Below, one piece after another: positions 38,137 through 50,381 of a DNA stretch of 64,000 nt. Source of the stretch: Pantoea septica. GTDB lineage: Bacteria > Pseudomonadota > Gammaproteobacteria > Enterobacterales > Enterobacteriaceae. The stretch spans positions 58,798 through 122,797 of the forward strand of contig NZ_MLJJ01000011.1 in NCBI RefSeq assembly GCF_002095575.1. Direction: 5' to 3'. How positions within the stretch are numbered: position 1 is the stretch's first letter; each line of letters starts with the position of its first letter. The notes beneath the pieces were generated by a model. It did not search any database, was not told the DNA's origin, and saw nothing but the letters and a program-made list of their open reading frames with translations. A program made the position numbers and the translations under genes.

Positions 38137-39468
38137 TTACAGGATAAAGCGGCTGAGATCTTCGTCCGCCACCAGCTCATCCAGATGCTTGCTGACATAC
38201 TCCGCGTCGATGGTGATGGAGTCGCCGTGGCGATCGCTGGCGTCATAGGAGATATCTTCCATCAGACGCTCCAGCACGGTATGCAGACGGCGCGCGCCGA
38301 TATTCTCGGTGGTTTCGTTGACCTGCCATGCCGCTTCGGCGATGCGGCGAATACCGTCCTCGGTGAACTCGACGTTAACTCCTTCGGTGCCCATCAGCGC
38401 TTTGTACTGCACGGTCACAGAGGCGTTCGGCTCGGTGAGAATGCGCTCGAAATCGTTCACGGTCAGCGCCTGCAGCTCGACGCGGATCGGCAGGCGGCCC
38501 TGCAGTTCCGGGATCAGATCCGACGGGCTGGCGACCTGGAACGCGCCTGAGGCAATAAACAGAATATGATCGGTTTTCACCATGCCGTGCTTGGTCGACA
38601 CGGTGCAGCCTTCCACCAGCGGCAGCAGATCGCGCTGTACGCCTTCGCGCGACACGTCCGGACCGGACGACTGGCCACGCTTACAGATTTTGTCGATCTC
38701 GTCGATAAACACGATGCCGTGCTGCTCTACCGCTTCGATCGCATCCTGCTTCAGCTCTTCCGGATTGACCAGCTTGGCCGCTTCTTCTTCAATCAGCAGC
38801 TTCATCGCGTCTTTGATTTTCAGCTTGCGCGGCTTCTGCTTCTGGCCGCCCAGATTCTGGAACATCGACTGAAGCTGATTGGTCATCTCTTCCATGCCTG
38901 GAGGCGCCATGATCTCTACGCCAGCCGGCGCGGCTGCGAGGTCGATCTCAATCTCTTTATCGTCCAGCTGGCCTTCGCGCAGCTTCTTGCGGAACGACTG
39001 GCGCGCGGCGGAAGGCTCGCTGCTCTGCTCCGGCTGGCCCCAGTTGTTCTTGGCGGGCGGGATCAGCACGTCGAGGATGCGCTCTTCCGCCATCTCTTCG
39101 GCACGGTATTTGTTCTTTTCGATCGCCTGGCTGCGCACCATTTTCACGGCGGCGTCGGTCAGGTCGCGAATGATCGAGTCGACTTCTTTACCGACGTAGC
39201 CCACTTCGGTGAATTTGGTCGCCTCTACCTTGATGAACGGCGCGTTGGCGAGTTTCGCCAGGCGACGGGCGATTTCGGTTTTACCGACGCCGGTCGGGCC
39301 GATCATCAGAATGTTTTTCGGCGTCACCTCGTGGCGCAGCTCTTCGTCGAGCTGCATACGACGCCAGCGGTTGCGCAGCGCAATGGCGACAGCTTTTTTT
39401 GCGCCGTCCTGGCCGATGATAAAGCGATTCAGTTCGCTGACGATTTCGCGGGGAGTCATCTCAGACAT
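38137..39468 (-). CDS. hslU: HslU ATPase/unfoldase subunit
   Basis: A 443-residue AAA+ unfoldase. Walker A is [15 protein letters not shown] near residue 57 and Walker B is [11 protein letters not shown] near residue 250, separated by the long I-domain. The C-terminal tail DLSRFIL inserts into HslV to activate it. It lies 9 bp after hslV. Confidence 0.98.
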   Translation of the reverse strand: MSEMTPREIVSELNRFIIGQDGAKKAVAIALRNRWRRMQLDEELRHEVTPKNILMIGPTGVGKTEIARRLAKLANAPFIKVEATKFTEVGYVGKEVDSIIRDLTDAAVKMVRSQAIEKNKYRAEEMAEERILDVLIPPAKNNWGQPEQSSEPSAARQSFRKKLREGQLDDKEIEIDLAAAPAGVEIMAPPGMEEMTNQLQSMFQNLGGQKQKPRKLKIKDAMKLLIEEEAAKLVNPEELKQDAIEAVEQHGIVFIDEIDKICKRGQSSGPDVSREGVQRDLLPLVEGCTVSTKHGMVKTDHILFIASGAFQVASPSDLIPELQGRLPIRVELQALTVNDFERILTEPNASVTVQYKALMGTEGVNVEFTEDGIRRIAEAAWQVNETTENIGARRLHTVLERLMEDISYDASDRHGDSITIDAEYVSKHLDELVADEDLSRFIL

Positions 39469-39477
39469 CTTTAATCC

Positions 39478-40008
39478 TTACGCCCTGGACGGCAGTTCTT
39501 CGAAGTTAACATTGTGGTTGGTGTAGATGCAGATGTCGCCTGCGATATCTAAGGATTTCGCGACGATGTCATGCGCGCCCAGCTCGGTATTCTCCAGCAG
39601 CGCACGCGCCGCCGCCTGAGCGAAGGGGCCACCGGAACCAATGGCGATGAGATCGTTTTCGGGCTGGATAACGTCGCCGTTGCCGCTGATGATCAGCGAA
39701 GCGTTTTCATCGGCGACCGCCAGCAGCGCTTCAAGACGGCGCAGCATACGGTCGGTACGCCAGTCTTTCGCCAGCTCGACGGCGGCTTTCACCAGGTGAC
39801 CCTGATGCATTTCCAGTTTCCGTTCGAAGAGTTCAAAGAGCGTGAAGGCATCTGCAGTGCCGCCAGCGAAACCGGCAATTACCTTATCGTTGTAAAGACG
39901 ACGCACTTTTTTCACGTTGCCTTTCATCACGGTATTGCCGAGAGTTGCCTGGCCATCACCGCCGATAACGACTCGTCCGTTGCGTCGTACGCTTACTATT
40001 GTTGTCAC
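39478..40008 (-). CDS. hslV: HslV peptidase subunit
   Basis: A 176-residue N-terminal nucleophile peptidase. The GTG start at 40008 (AGGGG upstream) places [10 protein letters not shown] right after the initiator, so threonine becomes the catalytic residue on Met removal. GGDGQATLG and [14 protein letters not shown] are typical. A longer in-frame start upstream would bury the nucleophile and is rejected. Heat-shock operon hslVU. Confidence 0.97.
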   Translation of the reverse strand: MTTIVSVRRNGRVVIGGDGQATLGNTVMKGNVKKVRRLYNDKVIAGFAGGTADAFTLFELFERKLEMHQGHLVKAAVELAKDWRTDRMLRRLEALLAVADENASLIISGNGDVIQPENDLIAIGSGGPFAQAAARALLENTELGAHDIVAKSLDIAGDICIYTNHNVNFEELPSRA

Positions 40009-40031
40009 GGGCAGACCCCTTGTTGCAGTAG

Positions 40032-40063
40032 AAAAAAAGCGCCGCGCGGCAAGGCGCGGCGCA
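40032..40063 (-). promoter_or_regulatory. hairpin with T tract in the hslV 5' leader
   Basis: Read leftward: GCGCCGCG / CGCGGCGC stem followed by seven T residues, ending 24 bp before the hslV GTG. It could terminate ftsN transcripts. If the sigma32 promoter at 40077-40103 is used, it lies in the hslVU 5' UTR, where E. coli has a stabilising inverted repeat. Confidence 0.7.
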
Positions 40064-40076
40064 TCATGCAACCAGA

Positions 40077-40103
40077 TATGGGGCGGCTTTGGCGGGTTTC
40101 AAC
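40077..40103 (-). promoter_or_regulatory. candidate sigma32 promoter of hslVU
   Basis: Read leftward: GTTGAA (40098-40103), a 13-bp spacer, then GCCCATAT (40077-40084). This differs by one base in each element from CTTGAA and CCCCATnT. The -35 element overlaps the ftsN stop codon. hslVU is a classic sigma32 operon. Confidence 0.65.
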
Positions 40104-40998
40104 CCCCGACGGCGAGCGGAATACAGTTTGAATGGCCATTGCCGCGCAGCCGCTTCAGCGTACTGTCGGCGGTGCTGCGATCCTTCAGTGGACCTATCAC
40201 CACGCGATTCCAGCCGCCGCCGGTGGTAATGCGGCTTTCGAAACCTTCGAACGCCAGACCGGCGCGCACCGATTCCGCCTGGTCGGTGCCTTTGAACGAA
40301 CCGCACTGCACCATCCAGCGCTGCGAAGAGGCCGGTTTTTCTGCCGCTTTCTTCGCCGTCTCCTGCGCAGGTTCGCGCGTGACGGGCGCAGGCTGCTGCG
40401 TCTGGCGCGGCTGCGGCGCAAGACGCGCGCTCGGCTGCGGCTGAGACTGATGCGTGGTCTGCTGACGCGCCGGCGCGCTTTGCGTCGCCTGCTGCTGCTG
40501 ACGCGACTGCATCTGAAGCTGCTGCTGGCGCTGCAGGGTCTGCTGACGCTGCGCCGGCGTCTGTTCGTTCCACGGCACTTCATTCAGCTGCGTCGGCGAC
40601 TGGCGCATATCCGCCTGCATCTGCTCCAGCAGCTGGCGCTGTTCGTCGGTGAGCTGCGTGTGCGACTGGACCTCGCCGCCCGCCGAAGGTTCGGTCGGCG
40701 TCGGCACCGTCACCTGACGGTTCTCCAGCTCTTTAATATATTTCCAGCGCTCTTCAGGCTTCGGCGGCAGGCCGTTGCCGTTGGCTTTATGATCCGGGAT
40801 CACCGGCACATCTTCTTTTTTATGATGCGCAAGGAACCATAAACCACCGGCAAAGGTCACCAGCACCGCGACGGCCAGCCCTATCATGAGTTTGGAAACA
40901 CCTGAACCGCCTTTGCTTTTCTTTCCACGGCTGGTGCTGCTTTTTTTGCGACGCGTCCCTGTTGAACGCCCGCGGCCTACGTAATCTCTCTGTGCCAC
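40099..40998 (-). CDS. ftsN: cell division protein FtsN
   Basis: A 299-residue bitopic membrane protein. A short cytoplasmic basic N-terminus (AQRDYVGRG) interacts with FtsA. One span lies near residues 38-57, then a Q/P-rich periplasmic linker, and a C-terminal SPOR domain with WMVQCGSFKGTDQAE. The essential periplasmic helix region near PEERWKYIKELENRQ is conserved. The start is GTG as in E. coli; in-frame TTG lies 7 codons earlier. Confidence 0.95.
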   Translation of the reverse strand: MAQRDYVGRGRSTGTRRKKSSTSRGKKSKGGSGVSKLMIGLAVAVLVTFAGGLWFLAHHKKEDVPVIPDHKANGNGLPPKPEERWKYIKELENRQVTVPTPTEPSAGGEVQSHTQLTDEQRQLLEQMQADMRQSPTQLNEVPWNEQTPAQRQQTLQRQQQLQMQSRQQQQATQSAPARQQTTHQSQPQPSARLAPQPRQTQQPAPVTREPAQETAKKAAEKPASSQRWMVQCGSFKGTDQAESVRAGLAFEGFESRITTGGGWNRVVIGPLKDRSTADSTLKRLRGNGHSNCIPLAVGG

Positions 40999-41151
40999 TC
41001 TCGTTCTGATACCCTTCAAAAAATCGTGCCAATGGGGCGAAAACGCCTGAAAAGATCGCCCGGCAAGGAGTCCGCCATGTTACTTAAGGGTTGGAACTTT
41101 GACCAGCAGTGTTCGCCTTAAGAATCTCCTGAAAATAACCTAAAATAGCGG

Positions 41152-42189
41152 CTATTTCTCGCGCTTCTTCTCAGGCGCCGTGCTGCCGCGCACGGTGAGT
41201 TCGGCGTCCAGCAGACGCGAACCGTTATTCACGCGCTTGCCCTGCAGCTCATCCAGCAGCAGCAGCATCGCTTCGCGCCCAATCTGATAGCGCGGCTGCG
41301 TCACGGTGGTGAGCGGCGGTTCGCAGTAGCGCGAGAGCTCGATATCGTCGAAGCCGACAATCGAAAGGTCCTGAGGCACGCGCAGGCCGAGGCGTTTAGC
41401 CTGATTCATCGCGCCGAGCGCCAGCATATCGCTGTGACAGAAGAGCGCGCGCGGCGGCTGCGGCAGCGCCATCAGCTGTTTCAGCGCCTGCGCGCCCGCT
41501 TCGAAGCTGAAGTCGCCGCGTACGATATAGGTAGGATCGACGGTGAGATTGCTGCGGCGCAGCGCCTGGATATAGCCCTGGGTGCGGTACTGGCACAGCG
41601 GCATCGCTTCCGGCCCGGCGATGCAGGCGATCTGGCGATGGCCCAGCTGCAGCAGGTGATTGACCGCCTCGAAAGCGGCCGTCAGGTTGTCGATATGCAC
41701 GGTAGGCAGCGCCATCTCCGGGGCGAACTCATTCGCCATCACCATCGGCGGCAGATTGCGCTGCTCATCGTGAACGGGATCGAACGGGATCTGCGAGCCG
41801 AGCAGCACCATGCCGTCGATCTGACGCGTCAGCAGCAGATCAAGAAAGGTTTTCTCCTGCTGATTCTGGTGCGCGCAGTCGCCAATCAGCACCAGATAGC
41901 CTTCCTGCGCCGCCGTCACTTCGACGCCGCGAATAATTTCGCTAAAGAAGGGATCGCAGATATCGGGGACGATCACCAGGATAGTCTGCGTGTCGCCGCG
42001 GCGGGCGTTGCGCGTCAGGCCGTGCGACGCATAGCCGACGGCGATTACCGCCTGTTCGACTTTTTGCCGCGTCGCCGCCGACACTTTTTCAGGATTCATC
42101 AGCGCGCGTGAGACGGTGGCGGTGGATACGCCCGCCTTTTCAGCCACATCTTTCATGGTGGCGGGCGCTTGAGGGTTCTGCTCCAACAC
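41152..42189 (-). CDS. cytR: nucleoside-responsive repressor CytR
   Basis: A 345-residue LacI-family regulator. The HTH TMKDVAEKAGVSTATVSRAL is N-terminal. The effector domain has VIVPDICDPFFSEIIRG and VMANEFAPEMALPTVHIDN, matching CytR. It represses nucleoside uptake and catabolism genes with CRP and is induced by cytidine. The start is GTG with AGGAG four bases upstream, immediately followed by TTG. Confidence 0.96.
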   Translation of the reverse strand: MLEQNPQAPATMKDVAEKAGVSTATVSRALMNPEKVSAATRQKVEQAVIAVGYASHGLTRNARRGDTQTILVIVPDICDPFFSEIIRGVEVTAAQEGYLVLIGDCAHQNQQEKTFLDLLLTRQIDGMVLLGSQIPFDPVHDEQRNLPPMVMANEFAPEMALPTVHIDNLTAAFEAVNHLLQLGHRQIACIAGPEAMPLCQYRTQGYIQALRRSNLTVDPTYIVRGDFSFEAGAQALKQLMALPQPPRALFCHSDMLALGAMNQAKRLGLRVPQDLSIVGFDDIELSRYCEPPLTTVTQPRYQIGREAMLLLLDELQGKRVNNGSRLLDAELTVRGSTAPEKKREK

Positions 42190-42331
42190 TCTACTCCTGA
42201 CGCATTCAAAGGATAGTTGTGGCCGAAAAAAGCCACGCCGCTCACAATGTTAACGATTGCGCGGCTGGTTTGTTACTTAATTTGCATAAAAATTGTGACT
42301 TGTGCGACTTTTTTCGATCTGGCTCGCAGGC

Positions 42332-44566
<2,235 letters not shown>

Positions 44567-44610
44567 CTAGTGTACACGCTGGCGCGACCAGCGGGTATCT
44601 TGCAGAAGAT

Positions 44611-44639
44611 TTGCTAAAAGCGGTTATTTTCTGTATAGT
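44611..44639 (+). promoter_or_regulatory. sigma70 promoter of rpmE
   Basis: TTGCTA (44611-44616), a 17-bp spacer and TATAGT (44634-44639). It leaves a leader of about 115 nt before rpmE, which fits the long autoregulated rpmE leader of E. coli. Confidence 0.75.
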
Positions 44640-44760
44640 ATGCCGCCTTTGGTGAGAAAGGTCTCGCCAGAGCTTAAACATTAATGTTCAACCGCGTGTG
44701 GTGCTGTGCAGGTTTTTAGCCTGGCACGGAGAGCGACACGGCCTTTTATGAGGTTCTCCC

Positions 44761-44976
44761 ATGAAACAAGGTATTCACCCGAAATACGAAGCTGTGACCA
44801 TCACCTGCACCTGCGGTAACGTGATTCACACTCGCTCTACTATGTCTCACGACATGAACCTGGACGTCTGTGGTAAATGCCACCCGTTCTACACTGGTAA
44901 GCAGCGTGAAGTTGCAACCGGTGGCCGTGTTGACCGCTTTAACAAGCGTTTCAGCGTGCCAGGCGCGAAAAAATAA
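44761..44976 (+). CDS. rpmE: 50S ribosomal protein bL31 (zinc form)
   Basis: A 71-residue ribosomal protein. Four cysteines (CTC near 16-18 and CGKC near 37-40) form the zinc ribbon that marks the C+ form RpmE rather than YkgM. The basic tail ends RFSVPGAKK. Transcribed alone from the promoter at 44611 and followed by a strong terminator. K-12 yiiX, next in order, is absent. Confidence 0.98.
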   Translation: MKQGIHPKYEAVTITCTCGNVIHTRSTMSHDMNLDVCGKCHPFYTGKQREVATGGRVDRFNKRFSVPGAKK

Positions 44977-45013
44977 GATTAAACGGCATTCGAACTTTCT
45001 GGTTCGACGGCAA

Positions 45014-45044
45014 GAAAAAACCCAGCCAAGGCTGGGTTTTTTTA
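45014..45044. terminator. rpmE/metJ bidirectional terminator
   Basis: AAAAAACCCAGCC / GGCTGGGTTTTTT with a 3-base loop and T tail, 11 bp before the metJ stop. Confidence 0.92.
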
Positions 45045-45054
45045 TATCTGCGAA

Positions 45055-45372
45055 TCAGTATTCCCATGTATCGGGATCAATGCCCATCTCGCGCATGATT
45101 TTTTTCGCTTCTTCTGGGATCTCATCGCTGCGTTCTTTACGCAAGTCAACGTCGTCTGGCAGCGGTTGTCCAGTAAAGGCGTGTAAAAAGGCTTCACACA
45201 GCAGTTCGCTGTTTGTGGCGTGACGCAGGTTGTTCACCTGACGACGAGTGCGCTCATCCGTTAAAATTTTCAGCACGCTCAACGGGATAGAGACAGTGAT
45301 CTTTTTAACCTGCTCACTCTTCTTACCGTGTTCAGCGTAGGGGCTGATATATTCGCCGTTCCATTCAGCCAT
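45055..45372 (-). CDS. metJ: methionine repressor MetJ
   Basis: A 105-residue ribbon-helix-helix repressor that binds tandem 8-bp met boxes with S-adenosylmethionine as co-repressor. The DNA-contact strand is [20 protein letters not shown] and the SAM region follows [20 protein letters not shown]. Divergent from metB with an array of met boxes between. Confidence 0.98.
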   Translation of the reverse strand: MAEWNGEYISPYAEHGKKSEQVKKITVSIPLSVLKILTDERTRRQVNNLRHATNSELLCEAFLHAFTGQPLPDDVDLRKERSDEIPEEAKKIMREMGIDPDTWEY

Positions 45373-45547
45373 GGGTTACCTTAATCAAAAGTTGAAAGTG
45401 GGAAATCCGTGGATTATGCCCGATTTTACCGTGCCTGACCTCTTGAACTGCGGGGTTTCTTCATCCTGGCCGCAAAAGCGGACGCAAAACGCAGGCAATG
45501 AGGGGTAATTTTAACGGGTTATAGCATTCTGCTCAATCTATACGCAA

Positions 45548-45579
45548 AGACATTTAGATGTCCAGATGTATTGACGTCC
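45548..45579. promoter_or_regulatory. MetJ operator array upstream of metB/metJ
   Basis: Four contiguous 8-bp met boxes resembling AGACGTCT: AGACATTT, AGATGTCC, AGATGTAT and TGACGTCC. They are in exact 8-bp phase and lie between the divergent metJ and metB. Confidence 0.88.
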
Positions 45580-45637
45580 AATTGTGGAATGTTATTCTGA
45601 TGCCTCTTTATTACTCTCTTCAGGAACAAAAAGCACC

Positions 45638-46798
45638 ATGACGCGTAAACAGGCAACCATCGCAGTCCGCAGCGGTTTGAATGATGACGAGCAATATGGC
45701 TGCGTTGTCCCGCCGATTCACCTCTCCAGCACCTATAACTTCCTCGATTTTAACGAACCGCGCGCGCATGACTATTCGCGTCGCGGCAACCCGACGCGCG
45801 ACGTGGTGCAGCGCGCGCTGGCGGAGCTAGAGGGCGGGGCGGGCGCGGTGCTGACCAATACCGGCATGTCGGCGATCCACCTGGTGACGACGGTGTTCCT
45901 GAAGCCGGGCGATCTGCTTGTCGCCCCGCACGACTGCTATGGCGGCAGCTATCGCCTGTTCGACAGCATGGCGAAGCGCGGCGCTTACCGCGTGAAGTTC
46001 GTCGATCAGGGCGATCGCGCGGCGCTGGATGCGGCGCTGGCGGAAAAACCGAAGCTGGTGCTGGTGGAGAGCCCAAGCAATCCGCTGCTGCGCGTGGTGG
46101 ACATCGCCGCCATCTGCGAGGCGGCGCGCGACGCAGGCGCCGTCAGCGTGGTCGACAATACGTTCCTCAGCCCGGCGCTGCAAAATCCGCTGGCGCTGGG
46201 GGCAGACCTGGTGATCCACTCCTGCACCAAATATCTCAACGGCCACTCTGACGTGGTGGCGGGCGCGGTGATTGCAAAAGATCCGGCGCAGGTGACTGAA
46301 CTGGCGTGGTGGGCAAATAACATCGGCGTCACCGGCGCGGCTTTCGACAGCTATCTGCTGCTGCGCGGTCTGCGCACGCTGTCGCCGCGTATGGCGGCGG
46401 CGCAGCGCAACGCGCTGGCGATTGTGAGCTATCTGCAACAGCAACCGCTGGTGAAAAAGCTGTATCATCCTTCGCTGCCGGAAAACGCCGGACACGAATT
46501 CGCGGCGCGTCAACAGCGCGGCTTCGGCGCGATGCTGAGTTTCGAGCTGGACGGCGACGAAGCCTTGCTGCGTCGTTTTCTCAAGGCGCTGCAGCTGTTT
46601 ACGCTGGCGGAATCGCTCGGCGGCGTAGAAAGCCTGATTTCCCACACGGCAACCATGACGCACGCCGGCATGTCGGCGGAGGCGCGTGCGGCGGCGGGCA
46701 TTTCCGAGACGCTGCTACGCGTCTCGGTGGGCATTGAGGATCATGAAGATTTAATCGCCGATCTGGATAATGCGTTCCGGACGGCATCCGAGGGTTAA
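45638..46798 (+). CDS. metB: cystathionine gamma-synthase
   Basis: A 386-residue PLP enzyme joining O-succinylhomoserine and cysteine. Motif IHLSSTYNFLDF is N-terminal, and the PLP lysine lies in VIHSCTKYLNGHSDVVAGAV. ATG at 45638 aligns with E. coli (MTRKQATIAVRSGLN) and has AGGA upstream. It is followed by metL after 2 bp. Confidence 0.98.
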   Translation: MTRKQATIAVRSGLNDDEQYGCVVPPIHLSSTYNFLDFNEPRAHDYSRRGNPTRDVVQRALAELEGGAGAVLTNTGMSAIHLVTTVFLKPGDLLVAPHDCYGGSYRLFDSMAKRGAYRVKFVDQGDRAALDAALAEKPKLVLVESPSNPLLRVVDIAAICEAARDAGAVSVVDNTFLSPALQNPLALGADLVIHSCTKYLNGHSDVVAGAVIAKDPAQVTELAWWANNIGVTGAAFDSYLLLRGLRTLSPRMAAAQRNALAIVSYLQQQPLVKKLYHPSLPENAGHEFAARQQRGFGAMLSFELDGDEALLRRFLKALQLFTLAESLGGVESLISHTATMTHAGMSAEARAAAGISETLLRVSVGIEDHEDLIADLDNAFRTASEG

Positions 46799-46800
46799 AA

Positions 46801-49236
46801 ATGACGATTTCAGCCGGCGCGGCAACGCCGAACAGTAAGCAGTTGCACAAATTTGGCGGTAGCAGCCTGGCGGATGCGCGCTGTTACCAGCGCGTCGCCA
46901 GCATCATGGCGGACTACAGTCTGCCGGGCGATTTGATGGTGGTATCGGCGGCTGGCTCTACGACTAACCAGCTGATTAGCTGGCTAAAGCTCAGCCAGAG
47001 CGATCGCCTGGCCGCGCATCAGGTGCAACAGGCTTTACGGCGTTATCACAGCGAGCTGATCGCCGGACTGCTGCCGGCTGAATATGCCGAGCCGCTCATG
47101 GCGAATTTTATTCGCGATCTGGAAAAGCTCGCCGCGCTGCTCGACGGCGCCATCAGCGACGCGGTTTACGCCGAAGTGGTCGGCCACGGCGAAGTGTGGT
47201 CGGCGCGGCTGATGGCGGCGGTGCTGAGCCAGCGCGAGATCGACGCCTGCTGGCTCGACGCGCGCGACTTCCTGCGGGCGGAGCGCGCCGCGCAGCCGCA
47301 GGTCGACGAAGGCAAATCCTGGCCGCTGCTGCAAACGCTGCTGGCGCAGCATCCGCACCAGCGTATCGTGGTGACCGGCTTTATTAGCCGCAACGATGCG
47401 GGCGAGACCGTGCTGCTGGGGCGCAACGGCTCCGACTACTCCGCCACGCAGATTGGCGCGCTGGCGGGCGTCGGCCGCGTCACCATCTGGAGCGACGTCG
47501 CCGGGGTTTACAGCGCCGATCCGCGCAAAGTTTCCGACGCCTGCCTGCTGCCGCTGCTGCGCCTCGACGAAGCGAGCGAGCTGGCGCGCCTCGCCGCGCC
47601 GGTGCTGCATACGCGCACGCTGCAGCCGGTTTCCGGCAGCGATATCGATTTGCAACTGCGCTGCAGCTATCAGCCGGAGCAGGGCTCGACGCGCATTGAG
47701 CGCGTGCTGGCGTCCGGCACCGGCGCACGCATCGTCACCAGCCATGACGATGTTTGCCTGATTGAGGTCCAGGTGCCGGATCGGCACGATTTCGCGGCGC
47801 TGCATAAAGAGGTCGAGCTCTACCTCAAGCGGGCGCAGCTGCGTCCGCTGGCGACCGGCGTGCACCCGGATCGCCAGCTGCTGCAGCTCTGCTATACCGC
47901 CGAAGTCGTCAACAGCGTGTTCCAGCTGCTGCAGGATGCGGGCCTGCCCGCTCATCTGCAGCTGCGCGAAGGGCTGGCGCTGGTGGCGCTGGTCGGCGCG
48001 GGCGTCACGCGCAATCCGTTGCACAGCCACCGTTTCTGGCAGGAGATTCAGGACCAGCCGGTCGAGTTCGTCTGGCAGTCGGAAGATCACATCAGCCTGG
48101 TGGCGGTGCTGCGCGTCGGGCCGACGCAGTCGCTGGTGCAGGGGCTGCATCAGTCGCTGTTTCGCGCCGAAAAGCGCATCGGCCTGATGCTGTTCGGCAA
48201 AGGCAATATTGGCTCGCGCTGGCTGGAACTGTTTGCGCGCGAGCAGGAAGCACTGTCGGCGCGCACCGGCTTTGAATATGTTCTGGCGGGCGTGGCGGAC
48301 AGTCGACGCAGTCTGCTGAGCTATGAGGGCCTTGACGCCAGCCGCGCGCTTGCCTTCTTCGATGACGAGGCGGAGGAGCGCGACGAAGAGTCGCTGTTCC
48401 TTTGGATGCGCGCGCATCCGTTCGACGATCTGGTGGTGCTTGACGTCACCGCCAGCACGCCGCTGGCGCAGCAGTATCTCGATTTCGCCAGCCACGGCTT
48501 CCACGTCATCAGCGCGAATAAAGTCGCCGGGGCGTCCGACAGCCAGACCTGGCGGCAGATCCGCGACGCCTTTACCAAAACCGGGCGACACTGGCTCTAT
48601 AACGCCACGGTCGGCGCCGGTTTGCCGATTAACCACACGGTGCGCGATCTGCGCGACAGCGGCGACACGATTTTAGCCATCAGCGGCATCTTCTCCGGCA
48701 CGCTCTCCTGGCTGTTCCTGCAGTTCGACGGCACGGTGCCCTTTACCGAGCTGGTGGACCAGGCGTGGCAGCAGGGCCTGACCGAACCAGATCCGCGCGT
48801 AGATCTGTCAGGTCAGGACGTGAAGCGCAAGCTGGTGATCCTCGCGCGCGAGGCGGGCTACAACATTGAGCCTGACCAGGTGCGCGTCGAGTCGCTGGTG
48901 CCGACCGGCTGCGAGGCGGGCTCGATAGACGATTTCTTCGAGCATGGCGAAGCGCTTAACGAACAGATGCTGCAGCGGCTGGAAGCGGCCCTGGAGATGG
49001 GGCTGGTGCTGCGCTACGTGGCGCGTTTCGACGCCAGCGGCAAAGCGCGCGTCGGCGTCGAAGCGGTGCGGCCGGAGCATCCGCTGGCGTCGCTGCTGCC
49101 GTGCGATAACGTCTTTGCGATTGAAAGCCGCTGGTATCGCGACAATCCGCTGGTGATCCGCGGACCTGGCGCGGGACGCGACGTCACCGCTGGCGCAATT
49201 CAGTCCGATATTCATCGGCTTGCTCAACTGCTGTAA
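46801..49236 (+). CDS. metL: bifunctional aspartokinase II / homoserine dehydrogenase II
   Basis: An 811-residue fusion. The aspartokinase domain starts with LHKFGGSSLADARC, with GFISRNDAGETVLLGRNGSD near residue 205. Degenerate regulatory domains lie in the middle. The homoserine dehydrogenase begins near residue 460 (LMLFGKGNIGSRWLELF) with ISANKVAGASDSQTW and GAGAGRDVTA-like PGAGRDVTAGA at the end. Controlled by MetJ through the metB promoter; not feedback-inhibited in E. coli. Confidence 0.98.
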   Translation: MTISAGAATPNSKQLHKFGGSSLADARCYQRVASIMADYSLPGDLMVVSAAGSTTNQLISWLKLSQSDRLAAHQVQQALRRYHSELIAGLLPAEYAEPLMANFIRDLEKLAALLDGAISDAVYAEVVGHGEVWSARLMAAVLSQREIDACWLDARDFLRAERAAQPQVDEGKSWPLLQTLLAQHPHQRIVVTGFISRNDAGETVLLGRNGSDYSATQIGALAGVGRVTIWSDVAGVYSADPRKVSDACLLPLLRLDEASELARLAAPVLHTRTLQPVSGSDIDLQLRCSYQPEQGSTRIERVLASGTGARIVTSHDDVCLIEVQVPDRHDFAALHKEVELYLKRAQLRPLATGVHPDRQLLQLCYTAEVVNSVFQLLQDAGLPAHLQLREGLALVALVGAGVTRNPLHSHRFWQEIQDQPVEFVWQSEDHISLVAVLRVGPTQSLVQGLHQSLFRAEKRIGLMLFGKGNIGSRWLELFAREQEALSARTGFEYVLAGVADSRRSLLSYEGLDASRALAFFDDEAEERDEESLFLWMRAHPFDDLVVLDVTASTPLAQQYLDFASHGFHVISANKVAGASDSQTWRQIRDAFTKTGRHWLYNATVGAGLPINHTVRDLRDSGDTILAISGIFSGTLSWLFLQFDGTVPFTELVDQAWQQGLTEPDPRVDLSGQDVKRKLVILAREAGYNIEPDQVRVESLVPTGCEAGSIDDFFEHGEALNEQMLQRLEAALEMGLVLRYVARFDASGKARVGVEAVRPEHPLASLLPCDNVFAIESRWYRDNPLVIRGPGAGRDVTAGAIQSDIHRLAQLL

Positions 49237-49372
49237 TCTTTTGCGCGCCTGCCCCGGTGGCAGGCGCTCAATGCCGCTTTTCATCCGTATGAATTTCCCT
49301 CACGCTGTTTGAATATTTGTCACGCCGCTTTATCACTTTTCAGTTGACGACTCCCTGAGATTGGTTCATTTT

Positions 49373-49404
49373 GTGCATCTGGACGTCTAAACGTATGGAT
49401 GTTC
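49373..49404 (+). promoter_or_regulatory. MetJ operator array upstream of metF
   Basis: Consecutive 8-bp units GTGCATCT, GGACGTCT, AAACGTAT and GGATGTTC approximate AGACGTCT in phase. The second is the best match. They end 43 bp before the metF start. Confidence 0.8.
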
Positions 49405-49420
49405 GCAGGCCGCAAATTAA

Positions 49421-50344
<924 letters not shown>

Positions 50345-50381
50345 ACAGCGTGACGGGGCAGCGCCGCTGCCTCCTGTATCG

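Noticed and set aside
40009..40071. N-terminal extension of HslV
   Set aside because: It would place 21 residues before the catalytic threonine and runs through the leader hairpin. The GTG at 40008 fits the family.
47035..48636. 533-codon minus-strand frame opposite metL
   Set aside because: Shadow of metL with no family resemblance.
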